Origin: Ornithinimicrobium avium
Lineage (GTDB): Bacteria > Actinomycetota > Actinomycetes > Actinomycetales > Dermatophilaceae
DNA length: 64,000 bases
Reading direction: 5' to 3'
NCBI RefSeq assembly: GCF_003351765.1
Contig: NZ_CP031229.1
Location: forward strand, 3,100,001-3,164,000
Position 1 is the first letter of the stretch. Each line of letters opens with the position of its first letter. The notes under the pieces were generated by a model, which did not search any database, was not told the origin of the DNA, and saw nothing but the letters and a program-made list of their open reading frames with translations. Made by a program: the position numbers and the translations under genes. Positions 16,024-23,663 of this stretch are shown piece after piece.

Positions 16024-17430
16024 CTAGCTCGCGTCCTCGACGCGCGTCTCCTGCCGCGGCTTCATCACCAGGCTGCGCAGGGCACGCAGCAGGAGCAGCC
16101 CGGTGAGCACCCAGCCGGCGATCTGCGCCCAGCCGACACCACTGATGAAGATCAGCGACATCGCCACGAGCACCGGCACCAGGTAGCGGAACGCCAGAAC
16201 CACGTAGCCCCCGAACGACGGCATGGTCACGCCGGCCGAGTCGGCGACCGCCTTGACCATGAAGTTCGGCCCGTTGCCGATGTAGGTGACCGCGCCGAAG
16301 AACACCGCGCCGAGACTGATCGAGACCAGGAACGGCTCCCACACCTCCGCGACGGAGGGTTCGCCCCCCAGCTGCTGGGCCATCTCGAAGAACGTCAGGT
16401 AGGTCGGTGCGTTGTCCAGCACCGCGGAGAGCCCACCGGTGAAGTAGAAGAACGTCAACCGGTTCAGCGGCAGCTCGGGAGCCACCTGGGCCAGGTAGCG
16501 CAGCGCCGGGATCATCGTCAGGAAGATGCCGATGAAGATCGCGGCAACCTCCTGGATCGGTCCCCAGGTGAAGCGGTTGTCGCGGAAGCGCGCGGTGCGC
16601 GGACCGGTGAAGAAGGAGGCCATGGACACCGAGAGCATGATGATTTCGCGCCAGGGGATCCACTGGTACCAGGTCGCGTGACCCTCCTCGATCGCCTGCA
16701 CGTCGACGCTGGGGGCGAAGGCGACCGACAGCACGATCATCGCCAGGTAGAGGAAGTGGATGGCGCCGTGGACGCGCAGCGGCTCGACCCGGGTGGTGTC
16801 CCGCTGACGGGCTTCCTTCGGCTCGCTGCGCCACAGCCGGTGGTCCAGCCCGTAGTAGGTGGCCAGCAGGACCAGGTTGACGAAGAGCCACTCCGGGAAG
16901 AGGTTGAAGGTCCAGGTGAACGGGACGCCGCGCAGCATGCCGAGGAAGAGCGGCGGGTCGCCCAGCGGCGTGAGCAGCCCGCCGGTATTGGCCACGATGA
17001 AGATCGTGAAGACCACGGTGTGCACACGATGGACCCGCTCGGCGTTGGTGTTGAGCAGCGGGCGGATGAGCAGCATCGCCGCACCCGTCGTGCCGATGAA
17101 CGAGGCCAGCACCGACCCGACCGCCAGGAAGGCCGTGTTGACCCTCGGCGTCGCCCGGATGTCACCGGCGAGAAAGATGCCGCCGGAGACCACGAACAGC
17201 GCGAGCAGGAGCATGATGAACTGGCCGTACTCGACGAGGGCATGCACCACGGCCTGGCCCTCGCTGGCCGCCAGGAACCAGATCGCGACCGGCAGGCCGA
17301 GCAGCAGGGAGACCTGGAGCTGGACGCGCTGACGCTCCCACAGCTCCCTGGTCGCGGGGACGAGCGGTGCGACGGCAATCGTCGCGAGCATGATGGCGAA
17401 GGGGATGACGCCCCACCACTGCACCTGCAT
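16024..17430 (-). CDS. Sodium:proton antiporter-like transporter (ArsB/NhaD ion-transporter superfamily)
   Basis: 468 residues with about 11-12 membrane helices. Two pseudo-symmetric signatures are visible: NTGGLLTPLGDPPLFLGML in the first half and FTGGLSAVLDNAPTYLTFFE in the second, typical of IT-superfamily antiporters annotated as sodium:proton exchangers. TYIGNGPNFMVKAV is a further conserved stretch. It would exchange cations across the cytoplasmic membrane; the ions cannot be read from sequence. It is downstream of sodA on the same strand but a terminator hairpin separates them, and the converging DUF5063 gene ends 52 bases away. Confidence 0.8.
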   Translation of the reverse strand: MQVQWWGVIPFAIMLATIAVAPLVPATRELWERQRVQLQVSLLLGLPVAIWFLAASEGQAVVHALVEYGQFIMLLLALFVVSGGIFLAGDIRATPRVNTAFLAVGSVLASFIGTTGAAMLLIRPLLNTNAERVHRVHTVVFTIFIVANTGGLLTPLGDPPLFLGMLRGVPFTWTFNLFPEWLFVNLVLLATYYGLDHRLWRSEPKEARQRDTTRVEPLRVHGAIHFLYLAMIVLSVAFAPSVDVQAIEEGHATWYQWIPWREIIMLSVSMASFFTGPRTARFRDNRFTWGPIQEVAAIFIGIFLTMIPALRYLAQVAPELPLNRLTFFYFTGGLSAVLDNAPTYLTFFEMAQQLGGEPSVAEVWEPFLVSISLGAVFFGAVTYIGNGPNFMVKAVADSAGVTMPSFGGYVVLAFRYLVPVLVAMSLIFISGVGWAQIAGWVLTGLLLLRALRSLVMKPRQETRVEDAS

Positions 17431-17487
17431 GACCTGGCCTTCCGCGTCGGGTCCTTCGGAGTGCGGCTCAGACTATCCCCAGACGCG

Positions 17488-17526
17488 CCGACGGGGCGGA
17501 AGGGCTCACGCCCTCCGCCCCGTCGG
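17488..17526 (-). terminator. Rho-independent-type hairpin after sodA
   Basis: CCGACGGGGCGGA (17488-17500) pairs perfectly with 17514-17526, and AGGGC/GCCCT extends the stem inward around a TCA-rich loop. It lies 18 bases past the sodA stop. There is no strong T-run, as is usual in this GC-rich group. Confidence 0.75.
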
Positions 17527-17543
17527 AACGGCAGATCTCGTGC

Positions 17544-18170
17544 TCAGGCGGGGACGATGAGCCCCGCGGTGCCGGTGCGCGCAGCCTGGAAGCGCTTGGT
17601 CACGTCCGCCCAGTTGACGACGTTCCACCAGGCCTTGACGTAGTCGGCCTTGACGTTCTTGTACTGCAGGTAGAAGGCGTGCTCCCACATGTCGAGCATG
17701 AGCAGCGGGGTCTGTCCGATCGGCACGTTGCCCTGCTGGTCCCAGAGCTGGAAGACGCGCATGCCCTGGGCGATGGAGTCCCAGGACAGCACGGCCCAGC
17801 CGGACCCCTGGATGGTGGTGCCGGCCGCCTCGAACTGACCCTTGAAGCCGTCGAAGGAGCCGAAGTGCTCGTCGATGGCTGCGGCCAGCTCGCCGTCGGG
17901 ACGGTCGCCGCCCTCGGGGGACATGTTCTGCCAGAAGACCGAGTGGTTGGTGTGGCCGCCCAGGTTGAAGGCCAGGTTCTTCTCCAGCATCGGCACCGTG
18001 CCGAAGTCGCCGGACTCGCGCGCCGCGGCCAGCTTCTCCAGCGCCGCGTTGGCGCCGTCGACGTAGGCCTTGTGGTGCTTGCTGTGGTGCAGCTCCATGA
18101 TCTCGCCGCTGATGTGCGGCTCGAGCGCGCCGTAGTCGTAGGCGAGGTCGGGAAGGGTGTAGGTGCTCAC
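17544..18170 (-). CDS. sodA: Superoxide dismutase, Mn/Fe family
   Basis: 208 residues from GTG 18170 (VSTYTLPDLAYDYGALEPHI), preceded by AGAGGAGAG. Metal ligands are visible as the His in MELHHSKHHKAYV, the His in NLGGHTNHSVFW, and Asp and His in LDMWEHAFYLQY. It dismutates superoxide in the cytoplasm. The mono-cistronic layout with its own promoter and terminator is typical. The metal (Mn, Fe or cambialistic) cannot be settled from these motifs. Confidence 0.95.
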   Translation of the reverse strand: MSTYTLPDLAYDYGALEPHISGEIMELHHSKHHKAYVDGANAALEKLAAARESGDFGTVPMLEKNLAFNLGGHTNHSVFWQNMSPEGGDRPDGELAAAIDEHFGSFDGFKGQFEAAGTTIQGSGWAVLSWDSIAQGMRVFQLWDQQGNVPIGQTPLLMLDMWEHAFYLQYKNVKADYVKAWWNVVNWADVTKRFQAARTGTAGLIVPA

Positions 18171-18213
18171 GGCAATTCTCTCCTCTGACGTGGTGGAAAT
18201 GCGGGCTCCTTGC

Positions 18214-18219
18214 ACTATA
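18214..18219 (-). promoter_or_regulatory. sodA -10 element
   Basis: Reads TATAGT on the minus strand, about 44 bases upstream of the sodA GTG, leaving a short leader that contains the AGAGGAGAG ribosome-binding site. No convincing -35 box was identified. Confidence 0.4.
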
Positions 18220-18384
18220 GACGGGCAGGTATGACGTCGCGCCGCTAGTCGGTCGCGCAGATCACCTGGGGTGGGCACAGTGTCTGGTGCCTGACGGGTC
18301 AGGCTGTGCTGTCTGCTGACTGACGTCTCCTCCTCGTCGGACGTGTTGCGCAAGCGCAGGCCTCAGCTGGCGGTGGGGGCGGGG

Positions 18385-18651
18385 TCAGGCGAGCGTCATG
18401 AAGAGCTTCTCCATGGCCGCCTGGTCCTCGGCGGTCATCCCCTCGGAGGAGCTGAGGCACTCCCGCATGCCGGAGGACACGATGGCGAAGCCGGCGCGGT
18501 CCAGGGCCCGGTTGACCGCGGCCAGCTGGGTGACGACGTCCTTGCAGTCCCGGCCCTCCTCGATCAGCCGGATGACGCCCCCGATCTGGCCCTGGGCGCG
18601 GCGGAGGCGGTTGACGACGGGAGCCATGTCCTCGGAGTCCAGCGTGATCAT
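18385..18651 (-). CDS. cstR: CsoR/RcnR-family repressor, CstR-like (persulfide-sensing) subtype
   Basis: 88 residues, all-helical DUF156 fold: VNRLRRAQGQIGGVIRLIEEGRDC then VTQLAAVNRALDRAGFAIVSSGMRECL. Cys36 and Cys65 are present, but the copper-binding His that precedes the second Cys by four in CsoR is Gly61 here. A Cys-x-Cys pair without that His is the pattern of CstR, which is derepressed when persulfide or polysulfide cross-links the two cysteines. The neighbouring CstB-like dioxygenase supports this reading. It is co-transcribed after the DUF302 gene, 23 bases away, and three operators lie upstream. Confidence 0.82.
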   Translation of the reverse strand: MITLDSEDMAPVVNRLRRAQGQIGGVIRLIEEGRDCKDVVTQLAAVNRALDRAGFAIVSSGMRECLSSSEGMTAEDQAAMEKLFMTLA

Positions 18652-18674
18652 GGTGATGGTCCTCTCGGTAGGTG

Positions 18675-19076
18675 TCAGGCGACGTCCGGCGTGCCGAGCG
18701 AGGCCAGCGCGGCGCTCAGCCGCTGCCTGGCCTCGGACGCTACGCCGGTGAGGTCGTCGTTGCTGGTCATGGTGACCATGACGTCCGGGTCCATCGCCTC
18801 GACGACGGTCGTGTCGTCGACGGCCCGGACCACGACGTTGCAGGGCAGCAGCACACCGACGGAGGGCTCGGCCCGGACCGCCGCGAGGGCGAGGGCCGGA
18901 CGACAGGCCCCGAGGATGACCTGCTCGGGGATGTCGGCGCCCAGCTTGGTCCTCAGCGTGGCGGCCATGTCGATCTCGGTCAGGACGCCGAAGCCCTGGT
19001 CGACCAAGGCGTTCCTCGTCGCCTCCAGCGTGTCGGCGAACGGCCTCTTGACGGTGGTGCTCATTGCGTAGTCCAT
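18675..19076 (-). CDS. DUF302 family protein
   Basis: 133 residues from ATG 19076 (GTG 19085 is also open). TATAGT lies 7 bases before 19076, so the mRNA is probably leaderless, and the -10 overlaps operator 1. Family hallmarks: VDQGFGVLTEIDMAATLRTKLG, ILGACRPALALAAV, EPSVGVLLPCNVVV, AMDP. DUF302 proteins are small cytoplasmic alpha-beta proteins of unknown function, often encoded beside CsoR/CstR repressors and sulfur or metal-stress genes. The conserved Cys pair (GAC, LPCNV) could bind sulfane sulfur or metal; that is inference. Confidence 0.85.
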   Translation of the reverse strand: MDYAMSTTVKRPFADTLEATRNALVDQGFGVLTEIDMAATLRTKLGADIPEQVILGACRPALALAAVRAEPSVGVLLPCNVVVRAVDDTTVVEAMDPDVMVTMTSNDDLTGVASEARQRLSAALASLGTPDVA

Positions 19077-19088
19077 ACGTGCCACTAT

Positions 19089-19104
19089 ATACCCACGGGG
19101 GTAT
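19089..19104. promoter_or_regulatory. CstR/CsoR-type operator 1 (DUF302-cstR promoter)
   Basis: ATACCC-ACGG-GGGTAT is a perfect palindrome with a 4-bp centre, the A/T-capped C-tract/G-tract pattern of CsoR/CstR sites. It abuts the minus-strand -10 TATAGT (19089-19084), so binding would block polymerase. Confidence 0.75.
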
Positions 19105-19150
19105 TAGACAAACGCGCGGGAGGTCCCCCGTGCCGAGCGCGCGACCGGAC

Positions 19151-19180
19151 TTGACGCCATACCCCCCTAGGTATTAATGT
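19151..19180 (+). promoter_or_regulatory. Promoter of the Cys-rich protein/cstB operon with embedded operator 2
   Basis: TTGACG (19151-19156) and TAATGT (19175-19180) form a sigma-70-like promoter with an 18-bp spacer. Inside the spacer lies ATACC-N6-GGTAT (19159-19174), a CstR-type operator half-site pair. Confidence 0.72.
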
Positions 19181-19190
19181 TCCTGCCCAG

Positions 19191-19208
19191 GATACCCCTA
19201 TGGGTATC
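19191..19208. promoter_or_regulatory. CstR/CsoR-type operator 3
   Basis: GATACCC-CTAT-GGGTATC is an 18-bp perfect palindrome just downstream of the -10 box and upstream of the Cys-rich gene. Together with operators 1 and 2 it suggests cooperative repression of both divergent operons. Confidence 0.75.
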
Positions 19209-19241
19209 GTCGTCATCGCCCTGACCCCGGGGAGAACACAC

Positions 19242-19418
19242 ATGTGCCGTCGCACCACCTGCAGGACCTGCGGCAAGACCACCTGGGCCGGTTGCGGCCT
19301 GCACGTCGACCAGGTCATGGCCGGCGTCGCCCGCGCCGACCGCTGCGCCGGGCACACCGAGGCCGAGACGGCCGGCGGCCGCCGCTCGGTCCTCGACCGG
19401 ATCCTTGGGCGCGCCTGA
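19242..19418 (+). CDS. Small conserved Cys-rich protein (putative zinc- or sulfur-binding)
   Basis: 58 residues from ATG 19242, with GGGGAGA upstream. The N-terminal half carries Cys at 2, 7, 10, 18 and 35 and His at 21 and 38 in MCRRTTCRTCGKTTWAGCGL followed by HVDQVMAGV, like a compact zinc ribbon. Similar short proteins are widespread in actinomycetes but have no assigned function. Its stop overlaps the cstB start (TGATG), so it is translated together with the persulfide dioxygenase under the same CstR-controlled promoter. A role in sulfane-sulfur binding or metal buffering is an inference from that context. Confidence 0.75.
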   Translation: MCRRTTCRTCGKTTWAGCGLHVDQVMAGVARADRCAGHTEAETAGGRRSVLDRILGRA

Positions 19419-20824
19419 TGCTGCTGGAGCGGATCTATGACGAGGACCTGTCGCAGGCGAGCTATGTGGTGGGTTGTCAGGGCAGCGGTGAGGCGGTGGT
19501 GGTCGATCCTCGGCGCGACGTCGGGGTCTACCTGGGTCTGGCCGAGCGGCACGGGCTGGCGATCGTGGCGGTGACCGAGACGCACGTGCACGCGGACTAT
19601 CTCTCCGGCACCCGCGAGCTGGCCGCGGCGACCGGCGCGCAGGTCTATCTCTCCGGTGAGGGCGGGGCGGACTGGCAGTACGGTTTCGCGGGGAGGCGGC
19701 TGCACGACGGCGAGGCTCTCACCGTGGGGGAGGTGACCCTCACGGCGCTGCACACTCCCGGGCACACGCCCGAGCACCTGTCCTTCCTGGTCACCGACGG
19801 CGCGTTCGCGGGGGAGGCGGGCTATCTGCTCTCGGGCGACTTCGTCTTCGCCGGTGACCTGGGTCGTCCCGACCTGCTGGACGAGGCTGCCGGTGGGGTG
19901 GAGACCCGTTTCGCCGGTGCCGGGCAGGTCTTCGGTTCGTTGCGGGAGAAGTTCCTCACCCTGCCCGACCATGTCCAGGTCTTCCCCGCGCACGGTGCGG
20001 GGTCGGCGTGCGGGAAGGCGCTGGGTGCGTTGCCCTCGACGACGGTGGGCTACGAGCGGCGTTACGCGTGGTGGGCGCCCTACCTGGCGGCTGGTGACCA
20101 GGAGGGTTTCGTCGCCGAGCTGCTGGCGGGCCAGCCCGACGCGCACGCCTACTTCGCCCGGATGAAGCGGCAGAACCTGGCCGGTCCGGTCGTGCTGGGG
20201 CGGCGGGCGCCGTTGGCCGAGCTGGCGGGCGAGGCCGTGCGCGCGGACCTGGAGGCCGACCGGGTCACCTTCGTGGACACCCGGAGCGTCGGGGCGGTGC
20301 ACGCGGGCACGGTGCCCGGCTCGTTGTCGGTGCCGGTGCCGGAGAGGGCCGCGACCTACGGCGCCTGGGCCTACGACCCCGAGACGGACAGCCGGCCGTT
20401 GGTCCTGCTGGCCCGCGGGCAGGACCAGGCCCAGGACCTCTGGGACCATCTGGTGCGGGTCGGCGTCGACGACGTCGTGGGCTACGTGAGCAGCCTGGAG
20501 GGGCTGCCGTTGGTGCAGCCGGGCACGGTCTGCCCGGCCGGGCTCGAGGGTATGGAGCACGCGGTGCTGCTCGACGTGCGCAACCGCAGCGAGCACGCCG
20601 CGGGCACCATCCCCGGCGCCGAGCAGCTGTCCGCGGGCAGGGTGCTGTGGCACCAGGACGAGCTGCCGGCCCGGGGGCGGATCGTGACCTTCTGCCAGAG
20701 CGGCGTGCGCAACGCGGTGGCCTCGGCGGCCCTGCGCCGGGCAGGATTCGACGTCGTCGAGCTCGAGGGCAGCTACGACGGCTGGCTGCAGGAACAGGCC
20801 CGGCGCAGCGCCGCCTCGTCCTGA
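19418..20824 (+). CDS. cstB: CstB-type persulfide dioxygenase-rhodanese-rhodanese fusion
   Basis: 468 residues. Residues 1-240 form a metallo-beta-lactamase-fold non-heme-iron persulfide dioxygenase (ETHVHADYLSGTRELAAATG, HTPGHTPEHLSFLV, LLSGDFVFAGDLGRPDLL, VFPAHGAGSACGK). Residues 270-350 form a rhodanese-like domain without its catalytic Cys (LLARGQDQA in the active loop). Residues 370-460 form an active rhodanese (FLDVRNRSEH-type motif, loop FCQSGVRN with Cys near 426). Enzymes of this layout oxidise persulfides to sulfite or thiosulfate. The gene starts within the stop of the Cys-rich gene. Its first half uses TAT and other A/T-ending codons more than its neighbours, hinting at transfer. 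Confidence 0.88.
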   Translation: MLLERIYDEDLSQASYVVGCQGSGEAVVVDPRRDVGVYLGLAERHGLAIVAVTETHVHADYLSGTRELAAATGAQVYLSGEGGADWQYGFAGRRLHDGEALTVGEVTLTALHTPGHTPEHLSFLVTDGAFAGEAGYLLSGDFVFAGDLGRPDLLDEAAGGVETRFAGAGQVFGSLREKFLTLPDHVQVFPAHGAGSACGKALGALPSTTVGYERRYAWWAPYLAAGDQEGFVAELLAGQPDAHAYFARMKRQNLAGPVVLGRRAPLAELAGEAVRADLEADRVTFVDTRSVGAVHAGTVPGSLSVPVPERAATYGAWAYDPETDSRPLVLLARGQDQAQDLWDHLVRVGVDDVVGYVSSLEGLPLVQPGTVCPAGLEGMEHAVLLDVRNRSEHAAGTIPGAEQLSAGRVLWHQDELPARGRIVTFCQSGVRNAVASAALRRAGFDVVELEGSYDGWLQEQARRSAASS

Positions 20825-20885
20825 CACCGCCCAGAGCTGATGTAGGACACTGTTCGCAACCCCCGGGCAGAGCGGTGCCGAGCAG

Positions 20886-20981
20886 ACGGCTAGCGCCCAT
20901 GCGCATGACGCTGCTGTGTACACCCGCAACGCGGATGCTTGTGGCGGACCTGACGACCCTTTCCGGCGCCAGCCGGCCTGA
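20886..20981 (+). pseudogene. Remnant of a VapC-type PIN toxin C-terminus
   Basis: Reading from 20886, the frame gives TASAHAHDAAVYTRNADACG, nearly the same as TATAHAHDAALYTRNPDDFG of the intact toxin at 25238-25642; the DNA of this stretch is also highly similar. No start codon, antitoxin or rest of the PIN domain is present. It is the only feature seen in the 393-base gap between cstB and the CHRD-like gene apart from a hairpin at 21143-21179. Confidence 0.65.
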
Positions 20982-21142
20982 ACGGTCTGACGGCGGCAGA
21001 GTCGGATGCATCGCGTGGTCGCGTTCCAGTGCGGCACGAGCGCGGTCGGTCAGTGCTACGCCCTTCGGCAGGCCGGGGGCCTGAACACCCAGGAGGCAGG
21101 GGCCCGCACCGCACCACACCTGAAGTGTCAGAGGTTCCAATC

Positions 21143-21179
21143 CAATGGGCGAGCGGCTCCGAATACCGCTCAACCATTG
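21143..21179. promoter_or_regulatory. Imperfect hairpin upstream of the CHRD-like gene
   Basis: CAATGG-gc-GAGCGG (21143-21156) pairs with CCGCTC-aa-CCATTG (21166-21179) around a 9-base loop. It ends 38 bases before the ATG at 21218 and could be an operator or leader structure. Confidence 0.3.
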
Positions 21180-21481
21180 AGATCGTCTCCCTGGTCGCAC
21201 ACCTCTAGGAGCTCATCATGCATCCACGCAGGCAGGCCTTCCTCGGCACCTCGGTCCTCGCGGTGGTCGCCACAGCGGCACTCGGGGCCGGGTCGGCCTC
21301 GGCCCACCCGCAGCCATCCGGCCAGGGTGGCGACAGGACCGTGACACTCGAAGCGGACCTGCACGAGCTCAACAGTTCGGGCGCCTCCGGCACCGCCCGG
21401 CACCGTGCGCAACCAGAAGATCCAGCACATCGAGGTAGACGCCCACGGCCTGATGCCGGACGCCCCGCACGCCCAGCACAT

Positions 21482-21490
21482 CCATTACGG
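21482..21490 (+). repeat. Target-site duplication, left copy
   Basis: CCATTACGG immediately left of the IS256-family element, repeated at 22943-22951. A 9-bp duplication fits the 8-9 bp usual for this family. Confidence 0.85.
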
Positions 21491-22942
21491 GAGCAATTGT
21501 CAAGACCTGTGGATCGGTGTGTCACGCGACGTGTTGGTGGTCTCCTGATTCCTCGGGTCGTTCTACGAGCTTGCCCTTCTCGAAGGTGGCGCCGGCGCGG
21601 ACGAGGGCCACGAGGTGGGGGGCGTTGACCGCGCGCCAGCGTCGTTGCGCGGACTCGATGAGCTTGAACGCCATGGCGATGCCCGCGGCGCGCGAGCCGG
21701 GGCCCTTGGTGACCCGCTGACGGAGCCGGACGGTGGCGAAGGTTGACTCGATGGGGTTGGTCGTGCGCAGGTGCACCCAGTGCTCGTCCGGGAAGTCGTA
21801 GAACGCGAGCAGGACGTCGAGGTCGTCGGTGATCTTCGCGGCCGCCTTGGGCCACTTGGTCCCGTAGGCGGCCGCGAACGCCTGCGCCGCGGCCTGGGCG
21901 TGTTCGCGGTCCTGCGCCTGGTAGATCTCGGCCAGCGCCGCCTTGGCGTTCTTGTGCACCGACTTGGGCAGCGCGGCGAGCACGTTGCCGATCTTGTGCC
22001 ACCAGCACCGCTGCTGTGCGGTCTCGGGGAAGACGTCGCGCAGCGCACGCCAGAACCCCAGCGCCCCGTCACCGACCGCCAGGACCGGGGCGGCCATGCC
22101 GCGGCGCTTGCACGAGCGCAGCAGGTCGGCCCAGGACTCGGTGGACTCGCGGTGCCCGTCCTCGAGCGCGACGAGCTCCTTGGTGCCGTCGGCGCGGACG
22201 CCGACCATGACCAGCAGGCAGACCTTGTCCTGGGTGAGGCGGACCTTGAGGTGGATCCCGTCGACCCACACGTACACGTAGTCGGTGCCGGCCAGCGACC
22301 GCTTGTTGAACGCGGCGGCCTCGGCTTGCCACTGCTCGGTCAGCCGGGTGATCGTCTTGGCCGACAGCCCCGAGGCGGTGCCGAGGAACTGGGTCAGCGC
22401 CGGGGCGAAGTCGCTGGAGGACAGGCCGTGCAGGTACAGCAACGGCAGCACCTCGGCCAGCTGCGGGCTCTTGCGGGCCCACGCGGGCAGAATCGCCGAG
22501 GCGAACCGCTTGCGCTCACCGGTGGCCTCATCCACCCGCCGGTCGTTGACCCGCGGCTGGCGCACCGGGACCGCACCAGCGGCGGTGCTCACCTCCCGCG
22601 GTTGGTGGTAGCCGTTGCGGACCACGAGCCGGTGGCCGTGCTCGTCGACCTCCTCGGCGTACCGCTCGACGTAGGCGGCGACCTCGGCCTGCAACGCCGC
22701 GGCGAGCATCTGCCGAGCACCGTCACGGACGATCTCATCCAGCAGCGACCCACCGCTCGTGGTCGCGTCGACGTTGGACTCGATGTTCTCCTGGACTACC
22801 TTGAGCATGGGCGTACCTTCCCGAGCCGGCGCTCCAACGCCGACCCCGATCAGAACTTGCATGGGCTTCAGATCTTGCTCGGGAGGTACGCCACTTGCAC
22901 GTCACCCCGCCGAGGGCCATCCACAGGTTCTGATCATTGCTC
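21491..22942 (-). mobile_element. IS256-family insertion sequence, complete, 1452 bp
   Basis: Terminal inverted repeats begin GAGCAAT at both ends: the left end continues TGTCAAGACCTGTGGAT and the right end, read inward, GATCAGAACCTGTGGAT, about 24 bp with four mismatches. It is flanked by CCATTACGG duplications, carries one intact transposase and looks recently inserted. It interrupts the CHRD-like gene. Confidence 0.93.
21522..22808 (-). CDS. IS256-family transposase (Mutator superfamily)
   Basis: 428 residues from ATG 22808 (MLKVVQENIESNVDATTSGG), the start used by close relatives; the frame is open to 22862. Catalytic landmarks are intact: first Asp in VYVWVDGIHLKVR, second Asp in VLAVGDGALGFWRAL, Cys/His in CWWHKIGNVLAALPKS, and the Glu region in TTNPIESTFATVRLRQRV. 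It cuts and pastes or copies the element through a DDE mechanism. The gene fills the element almost end to end and shows no frameshift, so it may still be active. Confidence 0.95.
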   Translation of the reverse strand: MLKVVQENIESNVDATTSGGSLLDEIVRDGARQMLAAALQAEVAAYVERYAEEVDEHGHRLVVRNGYHQPREVSTAAGAVPVRQPRVNDRRVDEATGERKRFASAILPAWARKSPQLAEVLPLLYLHGLSSSDFAPALTQFLGTASGLSAKTITRLTEQWQAEAAAFNKRSLAGTDYVYVWVDGIHLKVRLTQDKVCLLVMVGVRADGTKELVALEDGHRESTESWADLLRSCKRRGMAAPVLAVGDGALGFWRALRDVFPETAQQRCWWHKIGNVLAALPKSVHKNAKAALAEIYQAQDREHAQAAAQAFAAAYGTKWPKAAAKITDDLDVLLAFYDFPDEHWVHLRTTNPIESTFATVRLRQRVTKGPGSRAAGIAMAFKLIESAQRRWRAVNAPHLVALVRAGATFEKGKLVERPEESGDHQHVA

Positions 22943-22951
22943 CCATTACGG
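22943..22951 (+). repeat. Target-site duplication, right copy
   Basis: CCATTACGG immediately right of the IS256-family element; see the left copy at 21482-21490. The host reading frame continues straight from here. Confidence 0.85.
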
Positions 22952-23410
22952 CGAGGACGCCCTCAACGAGTGCCCCGGGCTGGACCTGGACGCCAACGGC
23001 GACGGGCGCATCAACACCGCCGAAGGCGTGCCGGCATACGGACCAGTCGTCGTCTCGCTCACCGCCACCGGTGACACCACACCCGCCAGCTTCCTGGACG
23101 TCACCCGCTTTCCGGTCTCCCAGGGCGGCTCGTACCACTACAGCCGCGCCAACATCAACGTCACCAGGATCGCCGGCACCGGCGACACCGGCCGCGACGG
23201 AAACGCGAAGCAGATCGCCGACGCCATCCGTGATGGTGAAGGCGTTGTGGTCATCCACGGTGTGGACTACAACGGCAACGGGACATACGACTTCGACGGC
23301 GCGGGTGCCAGCGAGCTCGACGCGAGCCTGCCCGCCGAGGCGACCGACCCGGCTGTCTGCGGCGTGCTCGAGGTCGACAACTGATTTCGCCGAGTCTGAC
23401 TCAGTCATGA

Positions 23411-23450
23411 GCGACGATGGGCCACCGTCACCACGGTGGCCCATCGTCGC
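23411..23450. terminator. Strong hairpin terminator after the CHRD-like gene
   Basis: GCGACGATGGGCCACCGT (23411-23428) is perfectly complementary to 23433-23450 with a 4-base CACC loop. It lies 27 bases past the stop codon. An 18-bp perfect stem without a T-run is a common actinomycete terminator form. Confidence 0.82.
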
Positions 23451-23614
23451 GTCCACCACATGCCTCCCAGCAACTCAAGAGCGGACGCCGCCCCGCTCCG
23501 ACCGGCCTAGGTCTTGCCGTGAACGCCACTGGCGTTGAGGCCCAGGCCTGGATCGGGATGGTCGTCGTTCCCGGCCAGCGCCGTGGCACGGTCAAGGCAC
23601 GGCCGGGAAGTCAG

Positions 23615-23655
23615 AAGGGCCGCTGAGTCAGCGTTTCCGCAGGTCAACGGCCCTT
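23615..23655 (-). terminator. Hairpin left of the tRNA-end repeat, possibly the original tRNA-Pro terminator
   Basis: AAGGGCCG (23615-23622) pairs with CGGCCCTT (23648-23655), and an inner palindrome CGCTGAGTCAGCG lies in the loop. On the minus strand it stands 9 bases beyond the copy of the tRNA-Pro 3' end, where a tRNA terminator is expected. This suggests the DNA to its left is the original chromosome downstream of tRNA-Pro. Confidence 0.5.
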
Positions 23656-23663
23656 TCGTGCCA

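Larger units (their letters stand above)
21218..23384 (+). pseudogene. Secreted CHRD-like/EF-hand-like protein gene, broken by a frameshift and an IS256 insertion
   Basis: The start gives a clear signal peptide (MHPRRQAFLGTSVLAVVATA to GSASAHP) and a CHRD-like beginning (TVTLEADLHELNSSGASGTA). A frameshift near 21396-21402 moves the reading to GTVRNQKIQHIEVDAHGLMP and APHAQHIHYG. The coding sequence is then split at 21490 by the IS element and resumes at 22952 in the matching frame (EDALNECPGLDLDANGDGRI, an EF-hand-like loop) up to the stop at 23382. Removing the element and one 9-bp repeat joins the two halves exactly. The ancestral protein was probably an extracellular calcium-binding protein; its function is unknown. 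Confidence 0.8.

Noticed and set aside
19242..20824. Copper-resistance operon controlled by CsoR
   Set aside because: The repressor lacks the copper-binding His, no copper ATPase or chaperone is present, and the main enzyme is a persulfide dioxygenase.
21143..21179. tRNA or riboswitch upstream of the CHRD-like gene
   Set aside because: It is a single imperfect hairpin without the further arms or conserved bases of a known RNA class.
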